From the NCBI RefSeq assembly GCF_900103485.1, contig NZ_FNHW01000001.1:1833418-1897417 (forward strand): a DNA stretch of 64,000 nt. The letters run 5' to 3'. Under the pieces are notes generated by a model that was not told the origin of the DNA, searched no databases, and worked only from the letters and a program-made list of their open reading frames with translations. The translations under genes were made by a program, and so were the position numbers. Shown piece after piece: positions 49,091-58,163 of this stretch. The stretch comes from Fictibacillus solisalsi (GTDB lineage: Bacteria > Bacillota > Bacilli > Bacillales > Fictibacillaceae). The stretch's first letter is position 1. Every line of letters starts with the position of its first letter.

Positions 49091-50230
49091 TTAAACTACA
49101 CCGATAAACTCTTGAAACACTTCATTGCCCAAAAACGTACCATTCCTGGTTAATACCAGCATGTCCCCCGATCGTTTGACCAACCCACGCTCCAGCAGTT
49201 TATCGATTTGACTGCCAAACACATCAAACATCGACCGCCCGTATCGTTCCATAAATCGCTGATCAGAGACACCTTTCATTTTCCTGAGTCCCATAAAAAG
49301 TTCCTCTTCCATTTTCTCGGATGATGACAGAACATCTTCATGTATATAGGGAAAACCCGTCTCGTCAATGAGCGACATATACTTTTTCAGAGGACCCGCA
49401 TTGGCCTTCCGCGAACCGTTCACATAACTGTGAGCCCCCGCACCAATGCCATAATATTCGTTATTATCCCAGTATTGCAGATTGTGCCTGCTTTCATAAC
49501 CAGGTTTTGCAAAGTTTGAGATCTCGTATTGAACATAACCATGCCTATCCATCTCTTCCATGAGGATCTCATACATACGTGCTTCTTCCTCCTGTTCAGG
49601 CAGCAGAAGTTCTCCCTTGGCGGCACGGTTATAAAAAACGGTTTTCCGTTCAAGCTGCAGGGAATAGGCTGAAAAATGAGGTACCTCGAGTGAAAATGCG
49701 ATATCAAGAGTTTCCTTCAGCATGTCAACCGTTTGGCGTGGAAGTCCGAACATAATATCGAGTGATAAGTTATCAAGCCCGAGCCTTTTGGCCTCCAATA
49801 CCGTTTGTACAACATCCTGCTGATTATGAGTCCGTCCGAGCTCTCTTAATAAATTATCCTGAAACGCCTGTACACCTATGCTCAATCGATTTACACCGGC
49901 ATCTCTCATTATTTCAAGTTTTCTTAGATCAGTCTGTTCCGGGTTGGATTCCACTGTGAATTCCTCCCGGTCCGGCGACGAGAAGTACCGGTTTACCATC
50001 GCCAAAAACCGTTCAAATTGCTCATAATCCAGAGCAGTTGGTGTCCCTCCTCCGACAAAAAGTGTCTTCATGCTGGAGTACGGTGACTGTTCCAGTGTGT
50101 TTTTCATTTCTTTTTCCATATAGTCCAGGTACTCATTGACAGGCTGGCCTTTCAGGAAAACTTTATTAAAATCACAGTAATGACAGATGTTCACACAAAA
50201 TGGAATATGAAAATAAGCCGCTTCCGGCAT
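49091..50230 (-). CDS. hemW: Heme chaperone HemW
   Basis: A 379-residue radical-SAM protein. The cluster motif is FCVNICHYCDF near residue 11 (CxxxCxxC), followed by GGGTPT near residue 61 and a C-terminal HemN-like domain. It lacks the extended N-terminus of true oxygen-independent coproporphyrinogen oxidases and matches HemW, which delivers heme to membrane proteins; older annotations call it hemN (yqeR). It lies 84 bases after lepA, and its ribosome site is weak. Confidence 0.92.
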   Translation of the reverse strand: MPEAAYFHIPFCVNICHYCDFNKVFLKGQPVNEYLDYMEKEMKNTLEQSPYSSMKTLFVGGGTPTALDYEQFERFLAMVNRYFSSPDREEFTVESNPEQTDLRKLEIMRDAGVNRLSIGVQAFQDNLLRELGRTHNQQDVVQTVLEAKRLGLDNLSLDIMFGLPRQTVDMLKETLDIAFSLEVPHFSAYSLQLERKTVFYNRAAKGELLLPEQEEEARMYEILMEEMDRHGYVQYEISNFAKPGYESRHNLQYWDNNEYYGIGAGAHSYVNGSRKANAGPLKKYMSLIDETGFPYIHEDVLSSSEKMEEELFMGLRKMKGVSDQRFMERYGRSMFDVFGSQIDKLLERGLVKRSGDMLVLTRNGTFLGNEVFQEFIGVV

Positions 50231-50254
50231 ACGATCACTGCTTTCGTTTCTAAA

Positions 50255-50287
50255 ATTTCTGAAGACCGCAATAAATCTGCGGTCTTC
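50255..50287 (-). terminator. Possible terminator between lepA and hemW
   Basis: A perfect 10-base stem GAAGACCGCA with TGCGGTCTTC (50261-50287) lies after lepA, but the minus-strand tail AGAAATTTT is a poor T run, so termination is probably partial. Confidence 0.5.
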
Positions 50288-50314
50288 TCTTGGTGCCTAT
50301 TTTATTCGGTAAAA

Positions 50315-52138
50315 TCAATCATTGTCCATACGCAATACCGCCATAAACGCTTCCTGAGGGACTTCAACCCGTCCGATTGTCTTCATCCGCTTTTTACCTT
50401 CTTTTTGCTTTTCAAGAAGCTTCCGCTTACGGGAGATGTCACCGCCGTAGCATTTGGCCAGTACATTTTTACGCAAAGCTTTAATGTTCGACCTGGCAAT
50501 GATCTTCTGTCCGATGGAAGCTTGAATTGGAACTTCAAACTGCTGGCGCGGAATAAGCTCTTTCAATTTTTCAACGACTACTTTCCCCCGCTCATACGCG
50601 AAATCCTTATGAACGATAACCGATAGGGCGTCGATCTTTTCTCCGTTAAGCAAAATATCCATTTTCACCAGTTTAGAAGGCTTATAGCCAATCAATTCAT
50701 AATCGAGTGAAGCATAGCCTTTTGTGCTTGACTTCAACTGGTCAAAGAAATCATAAACAATTTCAGAAAGAGGAATTTCATACAGCACATTGACCCGATT
50801 GTTTTCAAGATAGTCCATGGTTTGGAAAATCCCGCGTTTTTTCTGACATATTTCCATGATCGTTCCAACATAATCATTTGGTGTCATAATCGTCGCTTTT
50901 ACGTAAGGCTCTTCCACCGTCTGTATGAGCTGGGCTTCCGGCATGTTCGCCGGGTTATCCACGGTAAGCTGTTCCCCATCGGTCATCATCACGTTGTAAA
51001 TAACACTCGGAGCCGTAGCGATCAGGTCGATGTTAAATTCGCGTTCGATCCTTTCCTGAATGATTTCCATATGAAGCAAGCCAAGGAAACCGCAGCGATA
51101 TCCAAAGCCCAATGCCTGGGAAGTCTCCGGTTCATATTGCAGTGCTGAATCGTTCAGCACAAGTCGTTCCAATGCTTCGCGCAAATCATTATATTTGGCA
51201 TTGTCTACCGGATACAAACCGCAATAAACCATCGGATTCATTTTTCTATAGCCTGGGAGCGGTTCTGCCGCCGGTTTAACCGCGCTTGTGATAGTGTCAC
51301 CCACCTGGGTATCCCCAACATTTTTTATCGCCGCGGTCAAATAGCCAACATCGCCGACCGTCAAAAACTCTTTGTTTACCGCTTTAGGGGTAAAGACTCC
51401 AAGCTCCACGACCTCAAATTCCTTTTGAGTGGCCATCATCCTGATCTTATCCCCCACTTTTACCGTTCCTTCTGTCACCCGGATATACGTCACAACTCCT
51501 CGGTAAGGATCATAAAGGGAGTCAAAAATAAGGGCTTGAAGCGGGCCGTCGGGATCACCTGCTGGTGCTGGAACTTTCTCAACAATCTGCTCGAGAATCT
51601 CTTCAATACCAATTCCAGCTTTAGCAGAAGCAAGGACAGCTTCAGATGCATCAAGGCCGATCACTTCTTCTACCTCATTTCTTACCCGCTCCGGTTCTGC
51701 ACTCGGCAGGTCGATCTTATTGATGACCGGAAGAATTTCCAGGTCGTTTTCAAGAGCCAGGTAAACGTTGGCAAGCGTTTGTGCTTCAATGCCCTGAGCA
51801 GCATCAACAATAAGCAGCGCTCCTTCACAGGCAGCCAGGCTTCTGGATACTTCATAGGTAAAGTCAACATGTCCCGGGGTATCGATCAAATGAAAAATGT
51901 ATGTCTCCCCGTCTTTTGCTTTGTAATTCAATTGCACAGCATTCAGCTTTATCGTAATTCCACGCTCACGCTCTAGGTCCATTGAATCAAGAAGCTGTTC
52001 TTTCATCTCTCTTTGGGTAAGGGCGCTGGTTTTCTCTAAAATGCGGTCTGCCAGCGTGGACTTTCCATGGTCAATATGAGCAATGATGGAAAAATTTCGA
52101 ATCCTCGATTGCCTCTCCAGTTTTTGTTCTCGGTTCAT
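50315..52138 (-). CDS. lepA: Elongation factor 4 (LepA)
   Basis: A 607-residue translational GTPase with [13 protein letters not shown] near residue 20, DTPGHVDF near residue 85 and NKIDL near residue 139, EF-G-like domains II, III and V, and the LepA-specific C-terminus rich in basic residues. It can back-translocate ribosomes and helps 30S assembly. GGAGTG lies seven bases before the ATG at 52138; the longer frame is rejected. It has a sigma-A promoter of its own. Confidence 0.98.
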   Translation of the reverse strand: MNREQKLERQSRIRNFSIIAHIDHGKSTLADRILEKTSALTQREMKEQLLDSMDLERERGITIKLNAVQLNYKAKDGETYIFHLIDTPGHVDFTYEVSRSLAACEGALLIVDAAQGIEAQTLANVYLALENDLEILPVINKIDLPSAEPERVRNEVEEVIGLDASEAVLASAKAGIGIEEILEQIVEKVPAPAGDPDGPLQALIFDSLYDPYRGVVTYIRVTEGTVKVGDKIRMMATQKEFEVVELGVFTPKAVNKEFLTVGDVGYLTAAIKNVGDTQVGDTITSAVKPAAEPLPGYRKMNPMVYCGLYPVDNAKYNDLREALERLVLNDSALQYEPETSQALGFGYRCGFLGLLHMEIIQERIEREFNIDLIATAPSVIYNVMMTDGEQLTVDNPANMPEAQLIQTVEEPYVKATIMTPNDYVGTIMEICQKKRGIFQTMDYLENNRVNVLYEIPLSEIVYDFFDQLKSSTKGYASLDYELIGYKPSKLVKMDILLNGEKIDALSVIVHKDFAYERGKVVVEKLKELIPRQQFEVPIQASIGQKIIARSNIKALRKNVLAKCYGGDISRKRKLLEKQKEGKKRMKTIGRVEVPQEAFMAVLRMDND

Positions 52139-52180
52139 TCGTTTCACTCCTACATTTTTGCGCAAAGTACACTAGTTTAG

Positions 52181-52209
52181 ATTATAGCAATACAAGCACT
52201 CTTGTTCAA
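52181..52209 (-). promoter_or_regulatory. Sigma-A promoter of lepA
   Basis: Minus-strand TTGAAC (52204-52209) and a perfect TATAAT (52181-52186) are separated by 17 bases, 43 bases upstream of lepA. Confidence 0.82.
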
Positions 52210-52244
52210 TGCTGAACGCACCCAATTGCGAAAGCGCTTATAAA

Positions 52245-52282
52245 GCAAAAAACAGTTATTTTTCCCTCTGAAAAATAACTGT
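52245..52282 (-). terminator. Terminator of yqxA
   Basis: A 12-base-pair stem (52252-52263 with 52271-52282) is followed by TTTTTTGC on the minus strand. The stem begins at the yqxA stop codon. Confidence 0.88.
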
Positions 52283-52632
52283 CAGCTCAAAGAACCAAAA
52301 ATTTGTGATAGGATGGCTGATATCAGACTCACTATTCCTTGGAATAAGGAAGAAACAAGGCCGGACACTTTCTCTCCCATGGCAGAAAAAAAGTTAAACG
52401 CTTTGGATTCTTCCAACTGCTTTTGCTTTGTCTTTAAGTCATGAACATCAACCTGAGTGCCAAGCACTTCAGCCTCCCCAGCCCCTTTGCCTGACTCAAG
52501 CGTTAAGGTTTCCCCATTCTCCTGATTTCCCTTTAACGCGCTCATTCCATCAGAAGCCTGCTGCATTCCAAGAAGAACACCGAAAAAAAGAACAGCAGTG
52601 ATAAAAAAACACTTGATCATAAATTTCGTCAC
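52282..52632 (-). CDS. yqxA: YqxA-like small membrane protein (DUF3679)
   Basis: A 116-residue protein with an N-terminal membrane segment (about residues 6-22), a hydrophilic middle, and a C-terminal hydrophobic stretch around VSLISAILSQIFGSL. The GTG at 52632 gives an N-terminus (MTKFMIKC) like that of B. subtilis YqxA and follows GGAGTGGG; the longer frame starting at 52656 is rejected. In B. subtilis yqxA follows spoIIP, but spoIIP is missing here and gpr is the next gene. Function is unknown. Confidence 0.78.
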   Translation of the reverse strand: MTKFMIKCFFITAVLFFGVLLGMQQASDGMSALKGNQENGETLTLESGKGAGEAEVLGTQVDVHDLKTKQKQLEESKAFNFFSAMGEKVSGLVSSLFQGIVSLISAILSQIFGSLS

Positions 52633-52695
52633 AGGACCCACTCCGTTCACCATCAATTAATAACATTCGTATGTGGCAGCTTGTCCTTTTATGTG

Positions 52696-53811
52696 TTAAT
52701 GCGTATAGGAAGAGCTGTTTGACTGGTCCACCTGCCTGTGAAGCGAGGTATTCAGCCCAACTGCAATCACGTTGGCCATGTCCTCTACAAACGTATCCAC
52801 TTCTTTCGGAGTTACCATTAAATTATGCCCGAGGGGTGACAGCACTTCTCTTATTAATGCCCTTTTTTCATCTTCCTCCAATGTGCCCACCATGCCAAGA
52901 AACGACTGTCTTTCCTCTTGCCCCGGAAGATCATCCTCATTCAATACCTTTTTTTCGCCGAATGTCATCCATGAAGGGGCCAGAGATTTGGAAGGCTTAT
53001 CCTTCTCTTTAATTTCCCGTCCAAAATGTTTCAAAATATAATCAATCGTGTCACTGGCAATGGTAACTGCATCCACAACTGTTGGAACACCAATAGCAAT
53101 CACGGGAATACCCAGCGCCTCCTTGCTAAGTTCCTTGCGTTTGTTGCCTACCCCTGAACCCGGATGGATGCCGCTGTCTGAAACCTGAATGGTGGTGTTT
53201 ACCCGCTCGAGCGAACGTGAGGCAAGAGCATCAATGGCAATAACAAAATCAGGATTGACTTTTTTGATGATACCTTCAATAATATTGCTTGTTTCTATAC
53301 CGGTTATTCCCATTACTCCTGGAGAAATGGCACATACCGGCCGAAATCCTTCCTCCACGTTCTCAGGAGATATATCAAATAAATGTTTGGTAATCAGCAG
53401 GTTTTCCAGTACGTTAGGACCCAGTGAATCAGGTGTGACGTTCCAGTTGCCCAGACCGACGACCAAAGCGGTATCTGTTTCCTGAATGCCAAGCTCATTC
53501 ATAAAATTCCTGAAATCCCGGGCAAATACTTCCTGAACCCGCTCCTGAAGTGCGGAATCCTTTTCTCGGATGCCCTGCATCTCAAACGTTAAATACGTTC
53601 CCGGCTTTTTGCCTGTAGCCTCCGCGCCGCGTTCATCAATTTCCACCCGGGTCAGTTTTATCCCGTCATGATCCTGTTCTTTAATGATGATTCCTTCAAT
53701 CGTACTTTCTTTTTCCTTCATCTTTTCATCATTGACCAGCATTTCATGTGCTTCAATTGCTAAATCGGTCCGGACATTGTACTTGTTCAAATCAAGGTCT
53801 TTGTTGTTCAT
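52696..53811 (-). CDS. gpr: Germination protease Gpr
   Basis: A 371-residue A25-family protease that degrades small acid-soluble spore proteins at germination. The N-terminal propeptide (about 15 residues, with [12 protein letters not shown] at the usual processing region) and the conserved core blocks [15 protein letters not shown] near residue 112 and [17 protein letters not shown] near residue 183 are present. The enzyme is made as a zymogen in the forespore. The ribosome site is weak. A sigma-F/G-like promoter is seen upstream. It is divergent from rpsT. Confidence 0.95.
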   Translation of the reverse strand: MNNKDLDLNKYNVRTDLAIEAHEMLVNDEKMKEKESTIEGIIIKEQDHDGIKLTRVEIDERGAEATGKKPGTYLTFEMQGIREKDSALQERVQEVFARDFRNFMNELGIQETDTALVVGLGNWNVTPDSLGPNVLENLLITKHLFDISPENVEEGFRPVCAISPGVMGITGIETSNIIEGIIKKVNPDFVIAIDALASRSLERVNTTIQVSDSGIHPGSGVGNKRKELSKEALGIPVIAIGVPTVVDAVTIASDTIDYILKHFGREIKEKDKPSKSLAPSWMTFGEKKVLNEDDLPGQEERQSFLGMVGTLEEDEKRALIREVLSPLGHNLMVTPKEVDTFVEDMANVIAVGLNTSLHRQVDQSNSSSYTH

Positions 53812-53845
53812 TTAGGCACCGTCCTGTCATGGGATATATTGTCTC

Positions 53846-53875
53846 TATTTTTGCCCGCAAAAACCCTTTTCATTC
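53846..53875 (-). promoter_or_regulatory. Possible forespore (sigma-G/F) promoter of gpr
   Basis: Minus-strand GAATG (53871-53875), then 17 bases, then CAAAAATA (53846-53853) resembles forespore promoters. The -10 departs from CATnnTA, so this is tentative. Confidence 0.35.
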
Positions 53876-53880
53876 TTGTA

Positions 53881-53909
53881 TTGCAATTGAAGAATGAAAC
53901 TGATAGAAT
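53881..53909 (+). promoter_or_regulatory. Sigma-A promoter of rpsT
   Basis: TTGCAA (53881-53886) and TAGAAT (53904-53909) are separated by 17 bases. A hairpin TTGCAAC-CCAA-GTTGCAA (53928-53945) follows in the leader, just before the ribosome site. Confidence 0.7.
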
Positions 53910-53964
53910 ACTTTGTGTCCTATTTTTTTGCAACCCAAGTTGCAATGTTAGGGAGGTGAATGGA

Positions 53965-54231
53965 TTGGCTAATATTAAATCTGCTATTAAACGTGTAAAA
54001 ACGAACGATAAGAACCGTGCTCACAATGCTTCTTTAAAGTCTGCTATGCGTACAGCTGTGAAAAATTTCGAAACGAAGGTCGCTAACAACGATGCTGAAG
54101 GTGCGAAAGAAGCTTTTGTAGCTGCTACTAAAAAAGTTGATAAAGCGGCAACTAAAGGACTTATCCATAAAAACGCAGCATCACGTCAAAAGTCTCGTCT
54201 TGCTAAAGCGTTGAACGGAATTAACGCGTAA
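53965..54231 (+). CDS. rpsT: 30S ribosomal protein S20
   Basis: An 88-residue helical, basic protein starting [20 protein letters not shown], the standard bS20. The start is TTG at 53965, with GGGAGGTG seven bases upstream; an ATG four bases before it is out of frame. Upstream in-frame codons are rejected because the leader holds the promoter. It reads opposite to gpr, as in B. subtilis, and is followed by a terminator. Confidence 0.97.
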   Translation: MANIKSAIKRVKTNDKNRAHNASLKSAMRTAVKNFETKVANNDAEGAKEAFVAATKKVDKAATKGLIHKNAASRQKSRLAKALNGINA

Positions 54232-54247
54232 TACGGGAACCGACATG

Positions 54248-54276
54248 AAACGACCTTATGGGTCGTTTTTATTTTT
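54248..54276 (+). terminator. Terminator of rpsT
   Basis: The stem AAACGACC with GGTCGTTT (54248-54268) ends in a T-rich tail, 17 bases after the rpsT stop. Confidence 0.88.
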
Positions 54277-54286
54277 GAGCTGAATT

Positions 54287-54333
54287 TAAAAAACGAGGAA
54301 GAGCCCCTTTTAAGGGGCTCTTCCTCGTTTTTT
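54287..54333. terminator. Strong bidirectional terminator at the end of holA
   Basis: A near-perfect hairpin of over 20 base pairs (AAAAAACGAGGAAGAGCCCC on the left arm) ends in T runs on both strands. Its right edge meets the holA stop codon. Confidence 0.92.
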
Positions 54334-55351
54334 ATTTGGCCATTTTGAGCATGATAAGCTCCAAAATCAGCTGCTTGTCCATTTTACCGGTTTTCATTTC
54401 ATAATCGGCTTCTGCAATCCGGTCGAGAAGGGTAAACAATTCTTGTTCGTCAAACATCCTTGCCTGTCTGGAAGCGAGCTTGACCGCATAGGGATGCAGC
54501 TTGAGTACCCCGGCAATTTGCTTTTCACCGTATCCTTTGGCAAACAGTTCTTTCACACCAAAGATAATCCGGAATTGACGTGCCATTAAAGAAAGAATTT
54601 TAATGGGCTCCTCATTTTGTTTCATTAAATCATAAAATGTTCTGAGAGCCACATCAATTTTCTTATGAACGATATCATCAATCAGCGAAAAGATATTGTC
54701 TTCAAGTGTGCGAGGAACCAGCTGATCAATGACTTCAATGGAGATGGTGTTCCCTTCCCCTACATACAATGCAAGCTTATCCATTTCCTGCACGAGAGCC
54801 ATCAGCTCATTACTGACTTTTGAACTCAAATATTGTGCAGCATCTGCATCTATAAAAACGCCTTGCTGCATGGCACGGTCCTTGATCCATTCAATCGCTG
54901 AATCACCACTTAGCGGGGAGGCGGAAAGAACTTCGCCATTTTTCTTCAAGGTTTTGACGATCTTTTTCCGTTCATCCAGCTTTTCGGCTGGGACCACAAA
55001 AACCAGGATCGTAAAATCAGCAGGATCTTGTATGTACCGTTCGACGGTAGATAGATCATGCTCCACCTTGCTTTTGTCTTTTGCCCCCGTTAGAAAAAGG
55101 GCATTTTTTATGACAACCACACGCCTGTCCCCCATGAAGGGCAGCGTCTCTGCATCCTCCATTACCGCCTGTACCGGCGTTTCCTGATAATCGTAGGCTG
55201 AATAATTGAAATCCTTGTCTTCATCGTTCAGAGCGTACTTCACAATAGAGGAAATGGCTTGTTCTATAATATAAGATTCTGTTCCATACAAAACATAATA
55301 GGGAGCAAATTGATTTTGTTTTAAATTCTTTTGTAATGCTGAAATTGACAA
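54332..55351 (-). CDS. holA: DNA polymerase III subunit delta
   Basis: A 339-residue clamp-loader delta subunit, which opens the beta clamp during loading. It has the N-terminal domain with FAPYYVLYGTESYIIE near residue 15, the central AAA-like domain and the C-terminal helical collar with LSLMARQFRII near residue 245. The TTG at 55351 has AGGTGA five bases upstream; the GTG at 55360 overlaps that site and is rejected. Called yqeN in B. subtilis, with the same neighbours. Confidence 0.93.
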   Translation of the reverse strand: MSISALQKNLKQNQFAPYYVLYGTESYIIEQAISSIVKYALNDEDKDFNYSAYDYQETPVQAVMEDAETLPFMGDRRVVVIKNALFLTGAKDKSKVEHDLSTVERYIQDPADFTILVFVVPAEKLDERKKIVKTLKKNGEVLSASPLSGDSAIEWIKDRAMQQGVFIDADAAQYLSSKVSNELMALVQEMDKLALYVGEGNTISIEVIDQLVPRTLEDNIFSLIDDIVHKKIDVALRTFYDLMKQNEEPIKILSLMARQFRIIFGVKELFAKGYGEKQIAGVLKLHPYAVKLASRQARMFDEQELFTLLDRIAEADYEMKTGKMDKQLILELIMLKMAK

Positions 55352-55428
55352 ACCCTTCACCTCAAACTTTCTCTATTCTTATCGTATGACGGAACGCGTT
55401 TTTTTTCAATAGTGGAACCATGTAATGC

Positions 55429-55459
55429 AAAAAGAAGAAGCAGCATATGCTGCTTCTTC
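55429..55459 (-). terminator. Orphan minus-strand terminator upstream of holA
   Basis: A perfect palindrome (55434-55459, 11-base-pair stem with ATAT loop) is followed on the minus strand by TTTTT. No annotated minus-strand gene ends here: the comEC operon has its own terminator at 55827-55858, and yqzM reads the other way. Confidence 0.75.
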
Positions 55460-55600
55460 ATTTATATTAAACGCCGGTTACCAGGACCCCGGGACTCCCG
55501 GCAGCCAGCGAGTAAACCCTGAGATTGCCCTTTAATGTTATGATATCCTATGCGACTCAGCGATATTGGTGACAACAGTTAGCAAAACAGGAAAAGAATT
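55460..55600 (-). other. GC-rich structured interval, candidate small RNA or attenuated leader
   Basis: This stretch, directly ahead of the orphan terminator, is far richer in G and C than its surroundings around 55471-55512. It can fold: GCCGG (55473-55477) with CCGGC (55498-55502), and GGG-ACT-CCC inside. Minus-strand TTGTCA near 55570 could be a -35, but no good -10 follows. I see no open frame. A short RNA ending at 55429, or a holA leader with an attenuator, would fit. Confidence 0.3.
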
Positions 55601-55686
55601 TAGGATTTGCTGTTCAATTCTGAATCCTTTATGGATTTTTTTTTAGGGATAGCTTATACTTATATCGATATGGGAGGGTTGCGGAA

Positions 55687-55821
55687 ATGAATCAGTTCGA
55701 AAAAGACGTTCAAAGCAAACGGAATGATTTAATCGATTCAGGCATGGGCTTTGTTTGGTCCTTTGGTTTTTTCACGTTAATCTTTGCACTGGGAGTTATC
55801 ATCAAATTAATTGCATCTTAA
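55687..55821 (+). CDS. yqzM: Small membrane protein YqzM
   Basis: A 44-residue open frame starting MNQFEKDVQSKRNDLIDSG, with one membrane helix (about residues 22-41). GGGAGGG lies eight bases before its ATG. B. subtilis YqzM has the same length, a very similar sequence and the same place between holA and comEC. Function is unknown. Confidence 0.88.
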   Translation: MNQFEKDVQSKRNDLIDSGMGFVWSFGFFTLIFALGVIIKLIAS

Positions 55822-55826
55822 TACAT

Positions 55827-55858
55827 AAAAAGAAGCCCACAGTGAGGCTTCTTTTTAT
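55827..55858. terminator. Bidirectional terminator between yqzM and comEC
   Basis: The stem AAAAAGAAGCC with GGCTTCTTTTT (55827-55856) around an eight-base loop serves two convergent genes. Confidence 0.9.
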
Positions 55859-58161
55859 TTTTTGGAGGCGGTTACACTGTGCCGGATTTTCCAGCCTCCT
55901 ACTGAAACCGTAATTTCCACATCACCCTGCTCGTCCGTACGGAGGGTTTGAACTCCACGTTCAATAAATCGTTTCATCACTTCAGGATGAGGATGCCCAT
56001 ACCGGTTGTTCTTTCCGGCTGAAATCAAAGCATAGGAAGGCACCACTTGATCGATAAACTCGGCCGAAGAGGATGTTTTGCTTCCATGATGCCCGGCCTT
56101 TAGAAAGGTCGACCTGACCGGCTGCATCTCTCTTAGAATACGCTGCTCTCCCTGCCCATCCAGGTCTCCCGTAAATAAAAAGGAAGCAGCATTTATTTGT
56201 GCCCGGATAACAATGGAGCGTGCATTGCTTTCCGTCTCATCTCCATAGGGAGACAGCACCTGAAACACCCCTCCTTCCGCCGACCAGCTTTTCCCCCGCT
56301 GTGTAACGGTGATCGGCAGATGTCTTTTTGCCGCCTCATATAAGACCCGTGTTTCCAGGGGCTCTTTGATCGTTCCCTTTGGAAACAGCACTTCTTTCAC
56401 CTTTATACGTGATAGAAGGGTTTGTGCCCCGCCGATATGATCCATGTCACCATGTGTGAGAATAAGTTTGTCAATTACCCTTATTCCTCTCGCTTTTAAT
56501 GCCGGAAGCACTACCTCCTTCGTGACATCATACTCCTTTCTTCGTTTCTTCCATGCTTCTGCTGGAAAATGGATGGTACCCCCTGTATCGATCAAATAGA
56601 CCCCCTTTCGATAAGCGAGCTCAATCAATGTACTGTCCCCTTGTCCCACATTTAAATAGGCCACTCTTCCATTCTTATCGAAAAGATGAATATTCCAATG
56701 CAGGATCCCAACAGAAAGCAGACATAGGACGGGAGCAATTAACTTTCGGATCACTCCGCCTCTCTCCAAACAAATCAGAAAATATATAATCCCCGCATAA
56801 TAGAAAGGAATAACGATCAACGGCGGTTTACCAAACGTCATGGTAAAAATGTCTTGATTCAAATCAAGAAGTATATGGTTTGTAAGCTTCAGTACAAGTA
56901 CTGCGGGATAAAAAAGAAGTTTAGCTAAAGAAATGGAAACAAACGAAAAGAGAACACCAAGGCTGGCCGAGGGAAGAGCAATGATGGACAATAACGGAAT
57001 GAAGAGGAGATTTAGCGGCAGAGACCAAAGAGAGATTTCGTAGAACGAGGTAATGATCAGCGGGAAAGACACCAACTGGCAAATCAAACTGGACATAAAA
57101 ATTTGAACCCAGTAGGAAGAATAGCGGCTGAAAATAAAACGGGAAGAAACCATGAGAGCAAAAACATTCAGAAAAGAAAGCTGAAAACCAAGCTGAAAGG
57201 CATAATAGGGGTTGATGAGAAGCATAGCGAGGCAAACGCAAGAGATGATGGTTAATGGATGCACTTTTATTCTATATCTCTGGAAGAGAACAACACACAT
57301 TCCCATTATGCCGGCCCGTACAATGGAAGCCTCACCACCTGTCAAGAAAATATGCAAAGGCAGTATCGCAGCAATACAAACAGCAGCTTGTTCACGGGTC
57401 ACACCCGCCCTGAGAAGCAGAACAAAGAGCATCCCGGAAAGAATGGCAACGTTCAATCCTGATACAGCAAGCAAATGGGAAAGGCCGAGACGCTGATATG
57501 CCTCATTTATTTTATCAGGTATATGGTCCCGGTATCCGAAGACAAGTGCATTTAACAAACTTGAGATTTCCTCGGGATAGGTACGCTCAATGAATTGAAT
57601 TTCTTTCGATCGGAATGTGATCAGACGGTTAAAAAACGAGCGTTCCTGCGGTTTACACTGGGATGGCAGCAAAGCTTTACCCGTGACCAGCCAATGAATT
57701 CCTTGTTTTCTTAAATACTCGGAATAATTCATTCCCGCAAAATTCTCCTGCCCTGGAGGGTGTGCGAGCTTCCCCTGAAACTGGCACACCATCCCCGCTT
57801 TTAGCTCACGTCGGAGTAATTCCTGATGTTCCTCTGATGAAATTTTTTGCCGGACGATGACCGTTTCTTCTTTCAGCTTAAGTCTAAAGCTCAGCAAATC
57901 CCCGTCAATGTCAGGGAGGCTTTCGATCTTTCCGAGAAATACTCCTTCATCGCCCTCCAGGTCCGTTACATTTCGTTCATCAGCCAATTGATAATAAAAA
58001 TAAAACGATAGAAAGGCAAACATACATAAGGAGACCGTCTTTCTATCCACCCCTGGTAAAAAATAAAAAAGGGCGATTATAAGAATCGCCCAGATGTAAT
58101 GTCCATTCGATGAATAAATTGCCGCTATCGCACAAAGTGCATAAAGATAGCCAGCCTTCAT
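55855..58161 (-). CDS. comEC: Competence DNA channel protein ComEC
   Basis: A 768-residue polytopic protein that forms the channel for single-stranded DNA during transformation. It has N-terminal membrane helices and an OB-like DUF4131 region, the Competence domain with HLLAVSGLNVAILSG near residue 230, more helices, and a C-terminal metallo-beta-lactamase domain (about 500-765, with THGDMDHIGG and KAGHHGSKTS) that may degrade the non-transported strand. It is full length with no break. It starts two bases after the comEB stop. Confidence 0.97.
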   Translation of the reverse strand: MKAGYLYALCAIAAIYSSNGHYIWAILIIALFYFLPGVDRKTVSLCMFAFLSFYFYYQLADERNVTDLEGDEGVFLGKIESLPDIDGDLLSFRLKLKEETVIVRQKISSEEHQELLRRELKAGMVCQFQGKLAHPPGQENFAGMNYSEYLRKQGIHWLVTGKALLPSQCKPQERSFFNRLITFRSKEIQFIERTYPEEISSLLNALVFGYRDHIPDKINEAYQRLGLSHLLAVSGLNVAILSGMLFVLLLRAGVTREQAAVCIAAILPLHIFLTGGEASIVRAGIMGMCVVLFQRYRIKVHPLTIISCVCLAMLLINPYYAFQLGFQLSFLNVFALMVSSRFIFSRYSSYWVQIFMSSLICQLVSFPLIITSFYEISLWSLPLNLLFIPLLSIIALPSASLGVLFSFVSISLAKLLFYPAVLVLKLTNHILLDLNQDIFTMTFGKPPLIVIPFYYAGIIYFLICLERGGVIRKLIAPVLCLLSVGILHWNIHLFDKNGRVAYLNVGQGDSTLIELAYRKGVYLIDTGGTIHFPAEAWKKRRKEYDVTKEVVLPALKARGIRVIDKLILTHGDMDHIGGAQTLLSRIKVKEVLFPKGTIKEPLETRVLYEAAKRHLPITVTQRGKSWSAEGGVFQVLSPYGDETESNARSIVIRAQINAASFLFTGDLDGQGEQRILREMQPVRSTFLKAGHHGSKTSSSAEFIDQVVPSYALISAGKNNRYGHPHPEVMKRFIERGVQTLRTDEQGDVEITVSVGGWKIRHSVTASKK

Positions 58162-58163
58162 CT

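Noticed and set aside
51425-51976. 183-codon frame on the plus strand
   Set aside because: It is antisense to the GTPase domain of lepA and lacks a start context.
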